Shown: positions 1 through 5,277 of the stretch, in pieces
Position numbering within the stretch: the stretch's first letter is position 1
Layout: each line of letters opens with the position of its first letter
The notes under the pieces: model-generated
Told to the model about the DNA's origin: nothing
The model's input: the letters and a program-made list of their open reading frames with translations, nothing else
Database searches by the model: none
Position numbers and translations under genes: made by a program
NCBI GenBank assembly: GCA_030426295.1
Contig: JAUHYY010000073.1
Span: 1-5,277, forward strand
DNA: 5,277 nucleotides
Reading direction: 5' to 3'
Source: a bacterium
GTDB lineage: Bacteria; Patescibacteriota; Gracilibacteria; UBA1369; GCA-2718715

Positions 1-285
1 TGCTTTATCTAAGTTTGTACATCCGAAACAATCGGAACAATTATGAACTATGTCACAATATATAATGTTTGAGCTAGTCCAAGCTCCATGACTAAATAGC
101 ACGTTATAAGATTTGTAACCTATACTCATCCCTTCATACGCAAGCTCAATTTCAGTTAAATGACATAAGTCCATGGCGTCTTTGATTTGGAAAGCAGTAG
201 TTATATATCTACAGTCCTCACAATAAGAACAGTCATAGCTTTCGTGTGTATTCTTTGAGTTTGATATGTAGTTACCTGTTGGGCT
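1..285 (-). pseudogene. Out-of-frame continuation of the frameshifted zinc-ribbon protein, cut by the window edge
   Basis: In the -1 frame relative to the gene starting at 1100, this stretch encodes family-like protein without a stop for about 95 codons. It opens with PTGNYISNSKNTHESYDC, matching GNYVSNSKDCHEVYF in the paralog at 2023-3636. It passes CSYCEDC and ends at the window edge with CSDCFGCTNLDKA, which aligns with the NCFGCEALKHAEYC cap of the second cysteine-rich half. An in-frame TAA at 286-288 closes the frame upstream, so this stretch cannot be a separate long gene. The first ATG in this frame is at 172-174 and has no visible ribosome binding site. The stretch is best read as the second half of the same ancestral gene, and its undamaged state suggests that the break is recent or a sequence error. 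Confidence 0.8.
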
Positions 286-1100
286 TTATGTGGTGTTGAT
301 TTTTTAAGTTGAGCAAACTGTTTGTGTAGTTGATTTGGACCATGTTCTAGTAAATGGTCATTGGTCTGTTTTAGCTTTTCTTCGTATTCCTCTTTAGTAC
401 ATTTCTTATTGAACACATAGTACTCTGCATTTCGAAGGTTTGATGAGAACAAGCAATTTTTTGAGTTACGACAATTGTATAGGAACATACTGTCTGAACA
501 GTTTGTACAATCTTGTGAATAGCTAAGATTTGCACAGCCTTGTACATCTACAACTTCGTAACACCATCTGGATTCAAAGCAATTAATCATATCCAATGAA
601 TTCTGACACTTAATAACAGATGTTCCATACATACAATCCTCGTTATATTCACCAGCATGTATCAAATAACAGTTCTTGTTGAATCCGGATAAATTAACAT
701 AATCGCAGTTTTCGTTACTTACATTATGTAGGGCTAAGTGAGGAATACTCTTTTTAAGCTCGTTGAATTGTTCAAAAAATGGCCTAGAGAAGTCAAAGTC
801 CTTCCCGTAATCAAATGCGTTCCAGTCATCTGACCACCACTCTTCTGTTGAATACACTATATAACCTGAGTCAGGTGCATATACAGAAATTATTGATTTG
901 CCTGATTTATCACATTTTCTACGATATAAAGTTCTTTCATTTCTGAAACTCAACCTTCTTTGCTGTCTACAATCTCTACAAAAAGTTGGATCAGGGATCT
1001 CTAATTTATAACCACCGAAAATGGGATCTAACTTTCTCAAGAAGTCTCGGTCCTCTTGGGAGTAAGTAAATTCTGTATGGCAATTTTTACATTTAGTCAT
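201..1100 (-). CDS. Zinc-ribbon, cysteine-ladder protein of Patescibacteria type, frameshifted (third paralog)
   Basis: The function is unknown and the product is probably cytoplasmic, with no signal peptide or membrane helix. The start at 1100 is supported by a complete N-terminal treble-clef ribbon: C4/C7 (CKNC) and C41/C44 (CRDC), the zf-trcl pattern, followed by QQRRLSFRNE. A second ribbon-like motif, KCDKSGK at about 62-68, has lost its other cysteines. The conserved FDFSRPFFEQF segment lies near 103-112. A cysteine-rich domain (about 130-234) follows, with C132, C144, C156, C180 and C216 on a 12-residue spacing. It ends in a degenerate cap, AEYYVFNKKCTKEEYE, where the paralogs read EYCILNKQY. 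After PHKA (271-273) the last 26 residues look unrelated to the family, while the family sequence resumes in another frame down to position 1. This is therefore a broken gene or a sequence error, and the 299-residue product would be a truncated half-protein. Intact relatives exceed 530 residues. Confidence 0.85.
   Translation of the reverse strand: MTKCKNCHTEFTYSQEDRDFLRKLDPIFGGYKLEIPDPTFCRDCRQQRRLSFRNERTLYRRKCDKSGKSIISVYAPDSGYIVYSTEEWWSDDWNAFDYGKDFDFSRPFFEQFNELKKSIPHLALHNVSNENCDYVNLSGFNKNCYLIHAGEYNEDCMYGTSVIKCQNSLDMINCFESRWCYEVVDVQGCANLSYSQDCTNCSDSMFLYNCRNSKNCLFSSNLRNAEYYVFNKKCTKEEYEEKLKQTNDHLLEHGPNQLHKQFAQLKKSTPHKAQQVTTYQTQRIHTKAMTVLIVRTVDI
453..707 (-). repeat. 12-residue cysteine ladder, third paralog
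   Basis: These codons encode residues 132-216 of the frameshifted paralog. C132, C144, C156, C180 and C216 all fall on one register of period 12, with S168, L192 and S204 in the unfilled positions. Two further registers run alongside: C165, C189, C201 and C174, C198, C210. This is the most degenerate of the three ladders. Confidence 0.65.
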
Positions 1101-1108
1101 ATTTACAT

Positions 1109-1114
1109 ATTATA
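1109..1114 (-). promoter_or_regulatory. TATAAT -10 box close to a start codon
   Basis: A perfect TATAAT on the minus strand ends only 8 bp before the ATG at 1098-1100, inside a very AT-rich stretch. Normal spacing would start transcription at about 1100-1103, giving a leaderless or nearly leaderless mRNA for the frameshifted paralog. There is no good -35: the 17-bp position reads GATTTT. AT-richness alone could produce the match, so this is a candidate. Confidence 0.45.
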
Positions 1115-1138
1115 TATTTTTCAAAATATGCAAAATCT

Positions 1139-1148
1139 TGACTAGTCA
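1139..1148. promoter_or_regulatory. Palindrome TGACTAGTCA, possible operator
   Basis: This perfect 10-bp palindrome lies about 24 bp upstream of the candidate -10 box, at the outer edge of where the -35 would fall for the gene starting at 1100. The position suits an operator, and a TrmB-like regulator gene lies immediately upstream. The link is inference, because the palindrome does not match the TrmB-family site half-sequences I know. Confidence 0.3.
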
Positions 1149-1190
1149 TTTTAGTGTTTCGTCTTACTTAAGGGCTACTCTGCTATTATT

Positions 1191-1212
1191 TATTATCAAT
1201 TGAGCGATAATA
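1191..1212 (-). other. Weak stem-loop directly after the TrmB-like stop codon
   Basis: The 7-bp arms TATTATC and GATAATA enclose an 8-nt loop and begin one base past the TAA stop of the regulator gene. The stem has only one G-C pair and no T-run follows it on the minus strand. It is therefore a poor intrinsic terminator and may be only a 3'-end structure. The rest of the 113-bp gap (1101-1213) holds the promoter and palindrome listed separately. Confidence 0.25.
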
Positions 1213-1213
1213 T

Positions 1214-1981
1214 TTACTGCCAATTATACTCAAAAACTGTTCGATACATGTTCTTTAAATCAGGCTGATTTATAACAATCACTCTTGGATTATCTTTATC
1301 GCAAATGAAGAGCCTTACATCTGATTCCGTCATGAGAACTGCATTTTGCGTTATTGGTAAGTTGTATCCAAACTTGGTTGAACGTTTTTCGATAGTATCT
1401 CTTTTCTGGAACTCCTCTGCTCCCTCTTGGTGCTCATGTAAAAGTCTAGCGTGTATACCTTTACGCATACGCTGATTGATAAAACTTCTTTCTTCAGGTG
1501 TATCTAAGTCCCAACCACCCAATGTTTCGAAACAGTTACACATTGAACCAAATGCATAGATTTCTTCTTTTGCTTCTTGTGGTACTTTTAGATATTCCTT
1601 AGTGAATTCTTCTAATCCTTCTTTAACACTAATATCTTCTTGTTTATCTTCTAGATCCATAAAGGCTAAGAAAGGATCCATGTTTTTAATTGAATTCTTT
1701 AGCTTTGAAATTTTTCTTTCTTGTTTCTCAAGTTCTTCAACAAGAGACTGCAGTGAAAGAGGTTTATATAATGACTGCTTCTTGTTTATTTGGATTTCTT
1801 TAATAAGCTCTCGCTCTAAAAGATTCTTGATTGCTCTATAAGTTGTGATTCCTTTAAGGTTAGTTGCTTCTTGAACTTGTTGCACAGAAGCAGTACCTAG
1901 CTTTAGGAGTCCTAGATATACCTTGATTTCGTCTTCTTTCAGATCTGCTTTTCTGAGGATTTGAATTAGCTGCCTTTTCAT
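1214..1981 (-). CDS. TrmB-family winged-helix transcriptional regulator
   Basis: This is probably a DNA-binding repressor or activator. Residues 6-75 form a TrmB-type winged helix: DLKEDEIKVYLGLLKLGTAS (13-32) is the typical opening, GITTYRAIKNLLERELI (44-60) the recognition helix, and the wing follows to about 75. A charged coiled-coil segment (about 77-103) should mediate dimerisation. The C-terminal part (about 121-255) resembles the effector-binding, phospholipase-D-like half of TrmB proteins. It has EGLEEFTKEYL, the strand IYAFG, the core NAVLMTESDVRLFICDKD and a final DLKNMYRTVFEYNW. Its ligand cannot be told; C148 and C150 (CNC) lie in this half. The length of 255 residues is usual for the family. 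The ATG at 1981 fits the expected N-terminus. The gene sits 41 bp after the paralog upstream and 113 bp before the third paralog. No Shine-Dalgarno is visible. Control of its neighbours is inferred from position only. Confidence 0.88.
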   Translation of the reverse strand: MKRQLIQILRKADLKEDEIKVYLGLLKLGTASVQQVQEATNLKGITTYRAIKNLLERELIKEIQINKKQSLYKPLSLQSLVEELEKQERKISKLKNSIKNMDPFLAFMDLEDKQEDISVKEGLEEFTKEYLKVPQEAKEEIYAFGSMCNCFETLGGWDLDTPEERSFINQRMRKGIHARLLHEHQEGAEEFQKRDTIEKRSTKFGYNLPITQNAVLMTESDVRLFICDKDNPRVIVINQPDLKNMYRTVFEYNWQ

Positions 1982-1997
1982 AAGGTTTGTTAGTAGG

Positions 1998-2018
1998 GGT
2001 TATTTAACCACATATGTG
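1998..2018. promoter_or_regulatory. Two adjoining palindromes upstream of the TrmB-like gene, candidate operator
   Basis: GGTTATTTAACC (1998-2009, 5-bp arms) shares its last base with CACATATGTG (2009-2018, a perfect palindrome). Together they occupy half of the 41-bp gap between the stop of the upstream paralog and the regulator start. They cover the -10 and the spacer of the candidate promoter, which suits autoregulation. Alternatively, they could form a small hairpin in a read-through transcript. Confidence 0.4.
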
Positions 2019-2030
2019 TGAGCTAGTAAA
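2002..2030 (-). promoter_or_regulatory. Possible promoter for the TrmB-like gene
   Basis: On the minus strand TTTACT (2025-2030) and TTAAAT (2002-2007) are 17 bp apart, and TG one base upstream of the TTAAAT resembles an extended -10. Each hexamer matches consensus at 4 of 6 bases. Transcription would begin roughly 12-15 nt before the ATG. Co-transcription with the upstream paralog is equally possible. Confidence 0.27.
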
Positions 2031-3636
2031 CCTCTGCTAAATAGCATTCCTCACAGTAGACAATCTCTTTTCGGTCTGGAGAGTAAGTTGTAGTAAGTGT
2101 TTTTGAGCACTTGTCGCATTGTCTTTCCCAAAGCTGCATTGGGTTTCGCTTGTGGATTCGGTCGATGTGTCTTTGTTTTGGTGCTCGTTTTGGTAGAGGC
2201 ACGTTTAATCTCTTATACATCTCGAGTTCTTTTGGAATGATTTTATATGGTTTACCCGATTCCTCACATGTAAATATTTGATCACAGACTTTAGGGTCTA
2301 CATCTTGAATTGTGTTTGGGATTTTTACTTCTGGCCCCAAGTATTTATTCTCGTTCGAACTATCGTGCCAGTTGTAGCCTTTAGCTTCTGCTTCCTCTTT
2401 TGTGAGCGGATAATAATCGTTGGCAACAGTTTCGTTATAAGCAAATGGCGATAAATAACCTGGAAAAAATTGTCCCCATTCTCCAGTTGATTTCATATGC
2501 TCTATAATCTTTGGGAGCATTTCTTCATATTCTTCTTTTGTGTACTGCTTATTCAAAATACAGTATTCAGCATGCTTAAGAGCTTCACAACCAAAACAAT
2601 TTTTAACATTTTGAGTACAGTTACCAGAATAATGAACGTTGTATACTCCATCCCACAAGAAGATTGAGTTACTGCAATTGCTTACTTGGTTATAGGCTGC
2701 ACAAATTTGATAACAGTGATTGGTCATTTCTGCGTTGTTTATTTCTACACAATCCTGAACGTCGAGTAACTGCTCGGCAAAGCTCACATCTTGGCATTTT
2801 TCTGCGAAATAAACTTCATGACAATCTTTTGAGTTAGATACGTAGTTACCTTTTACATTCTCATTGTTTGACCCTACGTAGTACTTATGAGGTACTTTTG
2901 TTTTTAATTCGTTTAGACTCTTTAGGATTCTTTCATACGTTACTGGATCACATAAGTTAGTTTTCTGCATGAAGCTTTCGTATTCCTCTTTTGCATATTG
3001 AACATTCAATATGCAGTATTCTTTGTGGTTTAAGCCTACACATGCAAAGCAATTTTTGGAGTTGTTTACATCGATGCAGAATTGTAAGTCTGAAGAATTG
3101 CTACAATCTTTACATTTGTAACAGCTATACAAAGAATCTGAATCAATCCCTTCGATACAGATTTCTGATTTTCTAAGAACCAATGAATCCACACAGTTTG
3201 AACAGTTGAATGGGCTACCGTAGTAACAGTCCTCACAGTTGATTGAGCCGTAACATAAGTAGCAATTTTTACAGTTACCTACGATGTTACAGAAGTCACA
3301 GTTTTCGTTGTTTGAGAAAATCAATGATTGATGAGGCACTTTGTTAACGAGTTCTTGGTACTGCTCGAAGAAAGGTCGGTTAAAGTCATAGTCTTGGCCA
3401 TAGTCTCTTGCGTCCCAGTCTGTAGAGATCCATTCTTTGTAATAATAAACTGGGAAAGGTGTGTCAGGTCGGTGCATTGAAATAATCTGCTTACCTGTTT
3501 TGTCGCACTTTCTGTGATAAAGAGCGCTTTCGTTTCTAAATGCTAGTCTGTGCCTTCTTCTTTCTATATGATCAGAAGTTGGTGGTTCGTATCCGAACAT
3601 TTTGATAAGGTCGATATTTTTTTGATTGAGGGTCAT
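2023..3636 (-). CDS. Zinc-ribbon, cysteine-ladder protein of Patescibacteria type (second paralog, intact)
   Basis: Function is unknown; this 537-residue product is the only complete paralog here and appears cytoplasmic. Order of parts: an N-terminal module (1-70) that has lost both zinc knuckles, with SDHIE where relatives have a CxxC, then RRHRLAFRNESALYHRKCDKTGK; DYDFNRPFFEQYQEL (82-96); a first cysteine ladder (113-208) capped by HKEYCILNVQYAKEEYE; a second, sparser cysteine half (272-359) capped by AEYCILNKQYTKEEYE; the linker STGEWGQFFP and SPFAYNETVA (383-405); and a C-terminal module with CEESGKPYKIIP (457-468). The protein ends in an intact zinc ribbon, C507/C510 and C528/C531. The start at 3636 is the first ATG after the in-frame stop of the previous gene and aligns with the family N-terminus minus its first knuckle. 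The gene lies 24 bp downstream of the first paralog, so an operon is likely. No Shine-Dalgarno is seen. Confidence 0.88.
   Translation of the reverse strand: MTLNQKNIDLIKMFGYEPPTSDHIERRRHRLAFRNESALYHRKCDKTGKQIISMHRPDTPFPVYYYKEWISTDWDARDYGQDYDFNRPFFEQYQELVNKVPHQSLIFSNNENCDFCNIVGNCKNCYLCYGSINCEDCYYGSPFNCSNCVDSLVLRKSEICIEGIDSDSLYSCYKCKDCSNSSDLQFCIDVNNSKNCFACVGLNHKEYCILNVQYAKEEYESFMQKTNLCDPVTYERILKSLNELKTKVPHKYYVGSNNENVKGNYVSNSKDCHEVYFAEKCQDVSFAEQLLDVQDCVEINNAEMTNHCYQICAAYNQVSNCSNSIFLWDGVYNVHYSGNCTQNVKNCFGCEALKHAEYCILNKQYTKEEYEEMLPKIIEHMKSTGEWGQFFPGYLSPFAYNETVANDYYPLTKEEAEAKGYNWHDSSNENKYLGPEVKIPNTIQDVDPKVCDQIFTCEESGKPYKIIPKELEMYKRLNVPLPKRAPKQRHIDRIHKRNPMQLWERQCDKCSKTLTTTYSPDRKEIVYCEECYLAEVY
3013..3300 (-). 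repeat. 12-residue cysteine ladder, second paralog
   Basis: These codons encode residues 113-208. C113, C125, C137, C148, C160, C172, C196 and C208 are spaced 12, 12, 11, 12, 12, 24 and 12 residues apart. Extra cysteines often sit three residues before (C122, C134, C145) or after (C116, C128, C175, C199) a ladder cysteine. Asn, Asp, Glu or Ser commonly precedes the ladder position and Tyr often follows it. Confidence 0.75.
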
Positions 3637-3639
3637 TTG

Positions 3640-3662
3640 TAGATAATTGGTAATAGATAATT
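3640..3662 (-). repeat. Short direct repeat AATTATCTA in the gap between two paralogs
   Basis: The 9-bp unit occurs at 3654-3662 and 3640-3648, with a repeat period of 14 bp. The copies fill most of the 24-bp gap, and the first overlaps the TAA stop of the upstream gene. They could be a regulator site or the result of local slippage. The low complexity makes chance possible. Confidence 0.35.
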
Positions 3663-5277
3663 AATTTATGAATTCTAAATAGTCTTTTTCGCAGTAAACT
3701 TTTTCAGGTCTTTCTGATGAGTATGTAGATAATATTTTTTCGCCAGACTTACTGCATGTTCTTTCGAATAGTACTCTTGGATTCCTGAGATCTATTCTGT
3801 CTTTGTGTCTTTGATCAGCGGATCTTCTTGGTAATGCTACCCCAAGGCTTTTATAAAATCTTACTTCTTGAGGAATCACCTTGTATGGTTTGCCAGACAC
3901 CTCACAAATAAGGATTTGTTTTGATATATCTTCTGGTGCATCAGAAATGCTGTCTTCTATTTGATATTTTGGTCCTTGATAATGATTTTCATCTGCTTTA
4001 TCAGTCCATTTTTCAGCTGCTTCTTTGTTAAGGGGATAATATTCTTGCGCCACTGTTTCGTTATATCCAAATGGTGAATACTGTGAAGGGAAAAACTCTC
4101 CCCATTCACCTGTAGATTTCATGTGCTCTATAAGTTTAGACTTTAGTGCTTTGTACTCATCTTCGGAATACTGTTTATTTAAGATACAGAATTTTTTTCG
4201 TTTCAAACCAATGCATCCAAACAGGTTCTCTGAGTAGTTACAAAGGTCTGTATAGAATGAATCTGAGCAATAGTGACTAGCCATACAGAATGCTGAAAAC
4301 TTCATGCTTAAGGTGCTTATTAATTCACATGATTTCTCTGGATGATAAAGAGAATAATTCAAATCGTAGCAATCCTTTGCCTCAAGAACATCATATAAAT
4401 ATTTACAATCTTCACAGTTGCCTATATTGAAACTGCTCATACAGTTTTTTGAGTTTTTTATATTGTTACCAGTGCAGTTTTCTGAATTCAGAGTATACAT
4501 ATCCCTATGCACAGCCTGCTCAATAACTTGTTTCCAATGACTTTTTAATGCCTGGAGGGATTTATAAGACCCGAGGTTTAACTCTTTCAACTTTGCTTCG
4601 TATTCTTCTTTTGAATACTGCTTATTCATTATGCAGTACTGTTTTTGCCTGAGATTTGTACAGAATAAACAATCCTTGCAACCTTTTAGATCGTAAGAGA
4701 AATAACAGTCTGAGCAATTTTCTAGATAGATTGAAAATACTGCTCTATAACAGTCGTAGCAGTTAATCGATTCATAACAAAGCTCTGAATTATACACGAA
4801 AGTACAATCTACACAGTCCTTCGAATATTTAGTGAATAAGTCATAGTAGCAATCTTCATTACCTTCTCCAGCTATATCTAAATAACAGTCTTTGTCATCA
4901 CCGCAGTAGTTGCAGTAATAGCTGTTTTCGCAATTTATGATATCGATACCAAGTCGTGGTACTTTGTTTTTAAGCTCGTTCCATTGCTCGAAAAATGGTC
5001 GAGTGAAATCAATTTCTTGCCCAAAATCCATTGGATCCCATCCATCACTATACCATTCATCTGGATGATAAACTGGGAACTCAGTTTCAGGTGGATAAAA
5101 AGAAATAAACTGTTTACCCGATAAGCTACATTTTCTGTTGTAGAAGCTTCTATCGTTACGCCATGACATACGTCGAATGTTTCTACATTGCGGGCAATGG
5201 GCAGGTTCTGATATGCCTACTTCTTGGTAGAATTTTTTATCAGCTTCAGTGAGCTCGTAGTTAGTATTACAGTTTTT
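3661..5277 (-). CDS. Zinc-ribbon, cysteine-ladder protein of Patescibacteria type (first paralog), 5' end outside the window
   Basis: Function is unknown; no signal peptide or membrane segment is seen. The frame is open to the window edge. The 36 codons before the Met at 5169 encode KNCNTNYELTEADKKFYQE, then HCPQCRNIRR, an excellent zf-trcl treble-clef ribbon. The true start is therefore beyond 5277, probably by only a few residues. Counting from Met5169, the parts are KCSLSGK (13-19); IDFTRPFFEQWNEL (53-66); a first cysteine ladder (80-179) capped by KQYCIMNKQYSKEEYE; a second cysteine half (232-328) capped by KKFCILNKQYSEDEYK; the linker STGEWGEFFP and SPFGYNETVA (352-374); and a C-terminal module with CEVSGKPYKVIPQE (422-435). 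The last ribbon is degenerate (CSKSG and YCEKDY, two of four cysteines kept). A single TAA separates it from the next paralog, which is in the same frame. Confidence 0.88.
   Translation of the reverse strand, partial: KNCNTNYELTEADKKFYQEVGISEPAHCPQCRNIRRMSWRNDRSFYNRKCSLSGKQFISFYPPETEFPVYHPDEWYSDGWDPMDFGQEIDFTRPFFEQWNELKNKVPRLGIDIINCENSYYCNYCGDDKDCYLDIAGEGNEDCYYDLFTKYSKDCVDCTFVYNSELCYESINCYDCYRAVFSIYLENCSDCYFSYDLKGCKDCLFCTNLRQKQYCIMNKQYSKEEYEAKLKELNLGSYKSLQALKSHWKQVIEQAVHRDMYTLNSENCTGNNIKNSKNCMSSFNIGNCEDCKYLYDVLEAKDCYDLNYSLYHPEKSCELISTLSMKFSAFCMASHYCSDSFYTDLCNYSENLFGCIGLKRKKFCILNKQYSEDEYKALKSKLIEHMKSTGEWGEFFPSQYSPFGYNETVAQEYYPLNKEAAEKWTDKADENHYQGPKYQIEDSISDAPEDISKQILICEVSGKPYKVIPQEVRFYKSLGVALPRRSADQRHKDRIDLRNPRVLFERTCSKSGEKILSTYSSERPEKVYCEKDYLEFIN
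4633..4887 (-). repeat. 12-residue cysteine ladder, first paralog (most regular copy)
   Basis: Counting from the Met at 5169, C95, C107, C119, C131, C155, C167 and C179 fit a strict period of 12, with only position 143 (Ala) not cysteine. A second register, C140, C152 and C164, runs in parallel. Units look like [NSK]-x-[DE]-C-Y followed by a short aromatic strand-like stretch, as in NEDCYYD and SKDCVDC. Confidence 0.78.

Noticed and set aside
275..292. Programmed -1 frameshift at the break in the third paralog
   Set aside because: The zero-frame codons AAA GCC CAA CAG do not form an X-XXY-YYZ slippery heptamer. The missing residues at the same place point to a deletion instead.
1191..1212. 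Intrinsic terminator after the TrmB-like gene
   Set aside because: The stem is almost all A-T and no T-tract follows on the transcribed side, so it is listed only as a weak stem-loop.
1602..1841. Plus-strand open frame of 79 codons
   Set aside because: It lies wholly within the antisense of the TrmB-like gene. Its Ser/Phe-rich composition is typical of the complement of a Lys/Glu-rich coding strand, and no family is recognisable.
2991..3176. Plus-strand open frame of 61 codons
   Set aside because: It is antisense to the cysteine ladder of the second paralog. Its own Cys and His arise from the complement of that repetitive sequence, and there is no ribosome binding site or recognisable domain.
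2023..5277. CaiB/BaiF CoA-transferase identity, a label I recall for such proteins in databases
   Set aside because: The sequences are cysteine-rich repeat proteins with zinc ribbons. Nothing resembling a class III CoA-transferase fold or its catalytic aspartate context is visible.
1..5277. Alternative genetic code with UGA read as Gly or Trp
   Set aside because: All long frames are open without any in-frame UGA, and the Gly and Trp codons I checked are standard GGN and TGG. The absence of UGA among four stops is too small a sample to mean anything.

Overview
This AT-rich bacterial window reads entirely on the minus strand, so transcription runs from high to low coordinates. It holds a tandem array of three paralogous, cysteine-rich zinc-ribbon proteins with a TrmB-type regulator gene between the second and third. 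Family features (treble-clef zinc ribbon, then a KC-DK-[ST]GK motif, RPFFEQ, STGEWG.FFP and KEYCILNKQY motifs) match an uncharacterised family that I recall as widespread in Candidate Phyla Radiation (Patescibacteria) genomes, where it is sometimes mislabelled 'CaiB/BaiF family'. The lineage is an inference from gene content. Long frames stay open with UGA as a stop, which argues against the UGA=Gly code of Gracilibacteria/Absconditabacteria, although all four stop codons seen are TAA or TAG.

Layout in transcription order: (1) 3661-5277, a long zinc-ribbon/Cys-ladder protein whose reading frame runs off the right edge; the Met at 5169 is internal, because a complete zinc ribbon is encoded upstream of it. 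(2) 2023-3636, a second long paralog starting 24 bp after the first, in the same frame and separated from it by one TAA. (3) 1214-1981, a TrmB-family winged-helix regulator, preceded by a 41-bp gap with two adjoining palindromes and a possible promoter. (4) 1-1100, a third paralog behind its own AT-rich promoter. It is interrupted by a frameshift near 282, and the rest of the protein continues in another frame to the left edge.

The most striking signal is a cysteine ladder of period 12 in the central domain of all three paralogs. In addition, the terminal ribbon modules resemble each other, and zinc ligands have been lost at opposite ends in the two long copies. No signal peptide or membrane segment is visible, so the proteins are probably cytoplasmic. 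Their function is unknown. The neighbouring regulator may control this cluster, but the sequence does not prove it. No RNA gene, insertion sequence, CRISPR array or convincing terminator was found.
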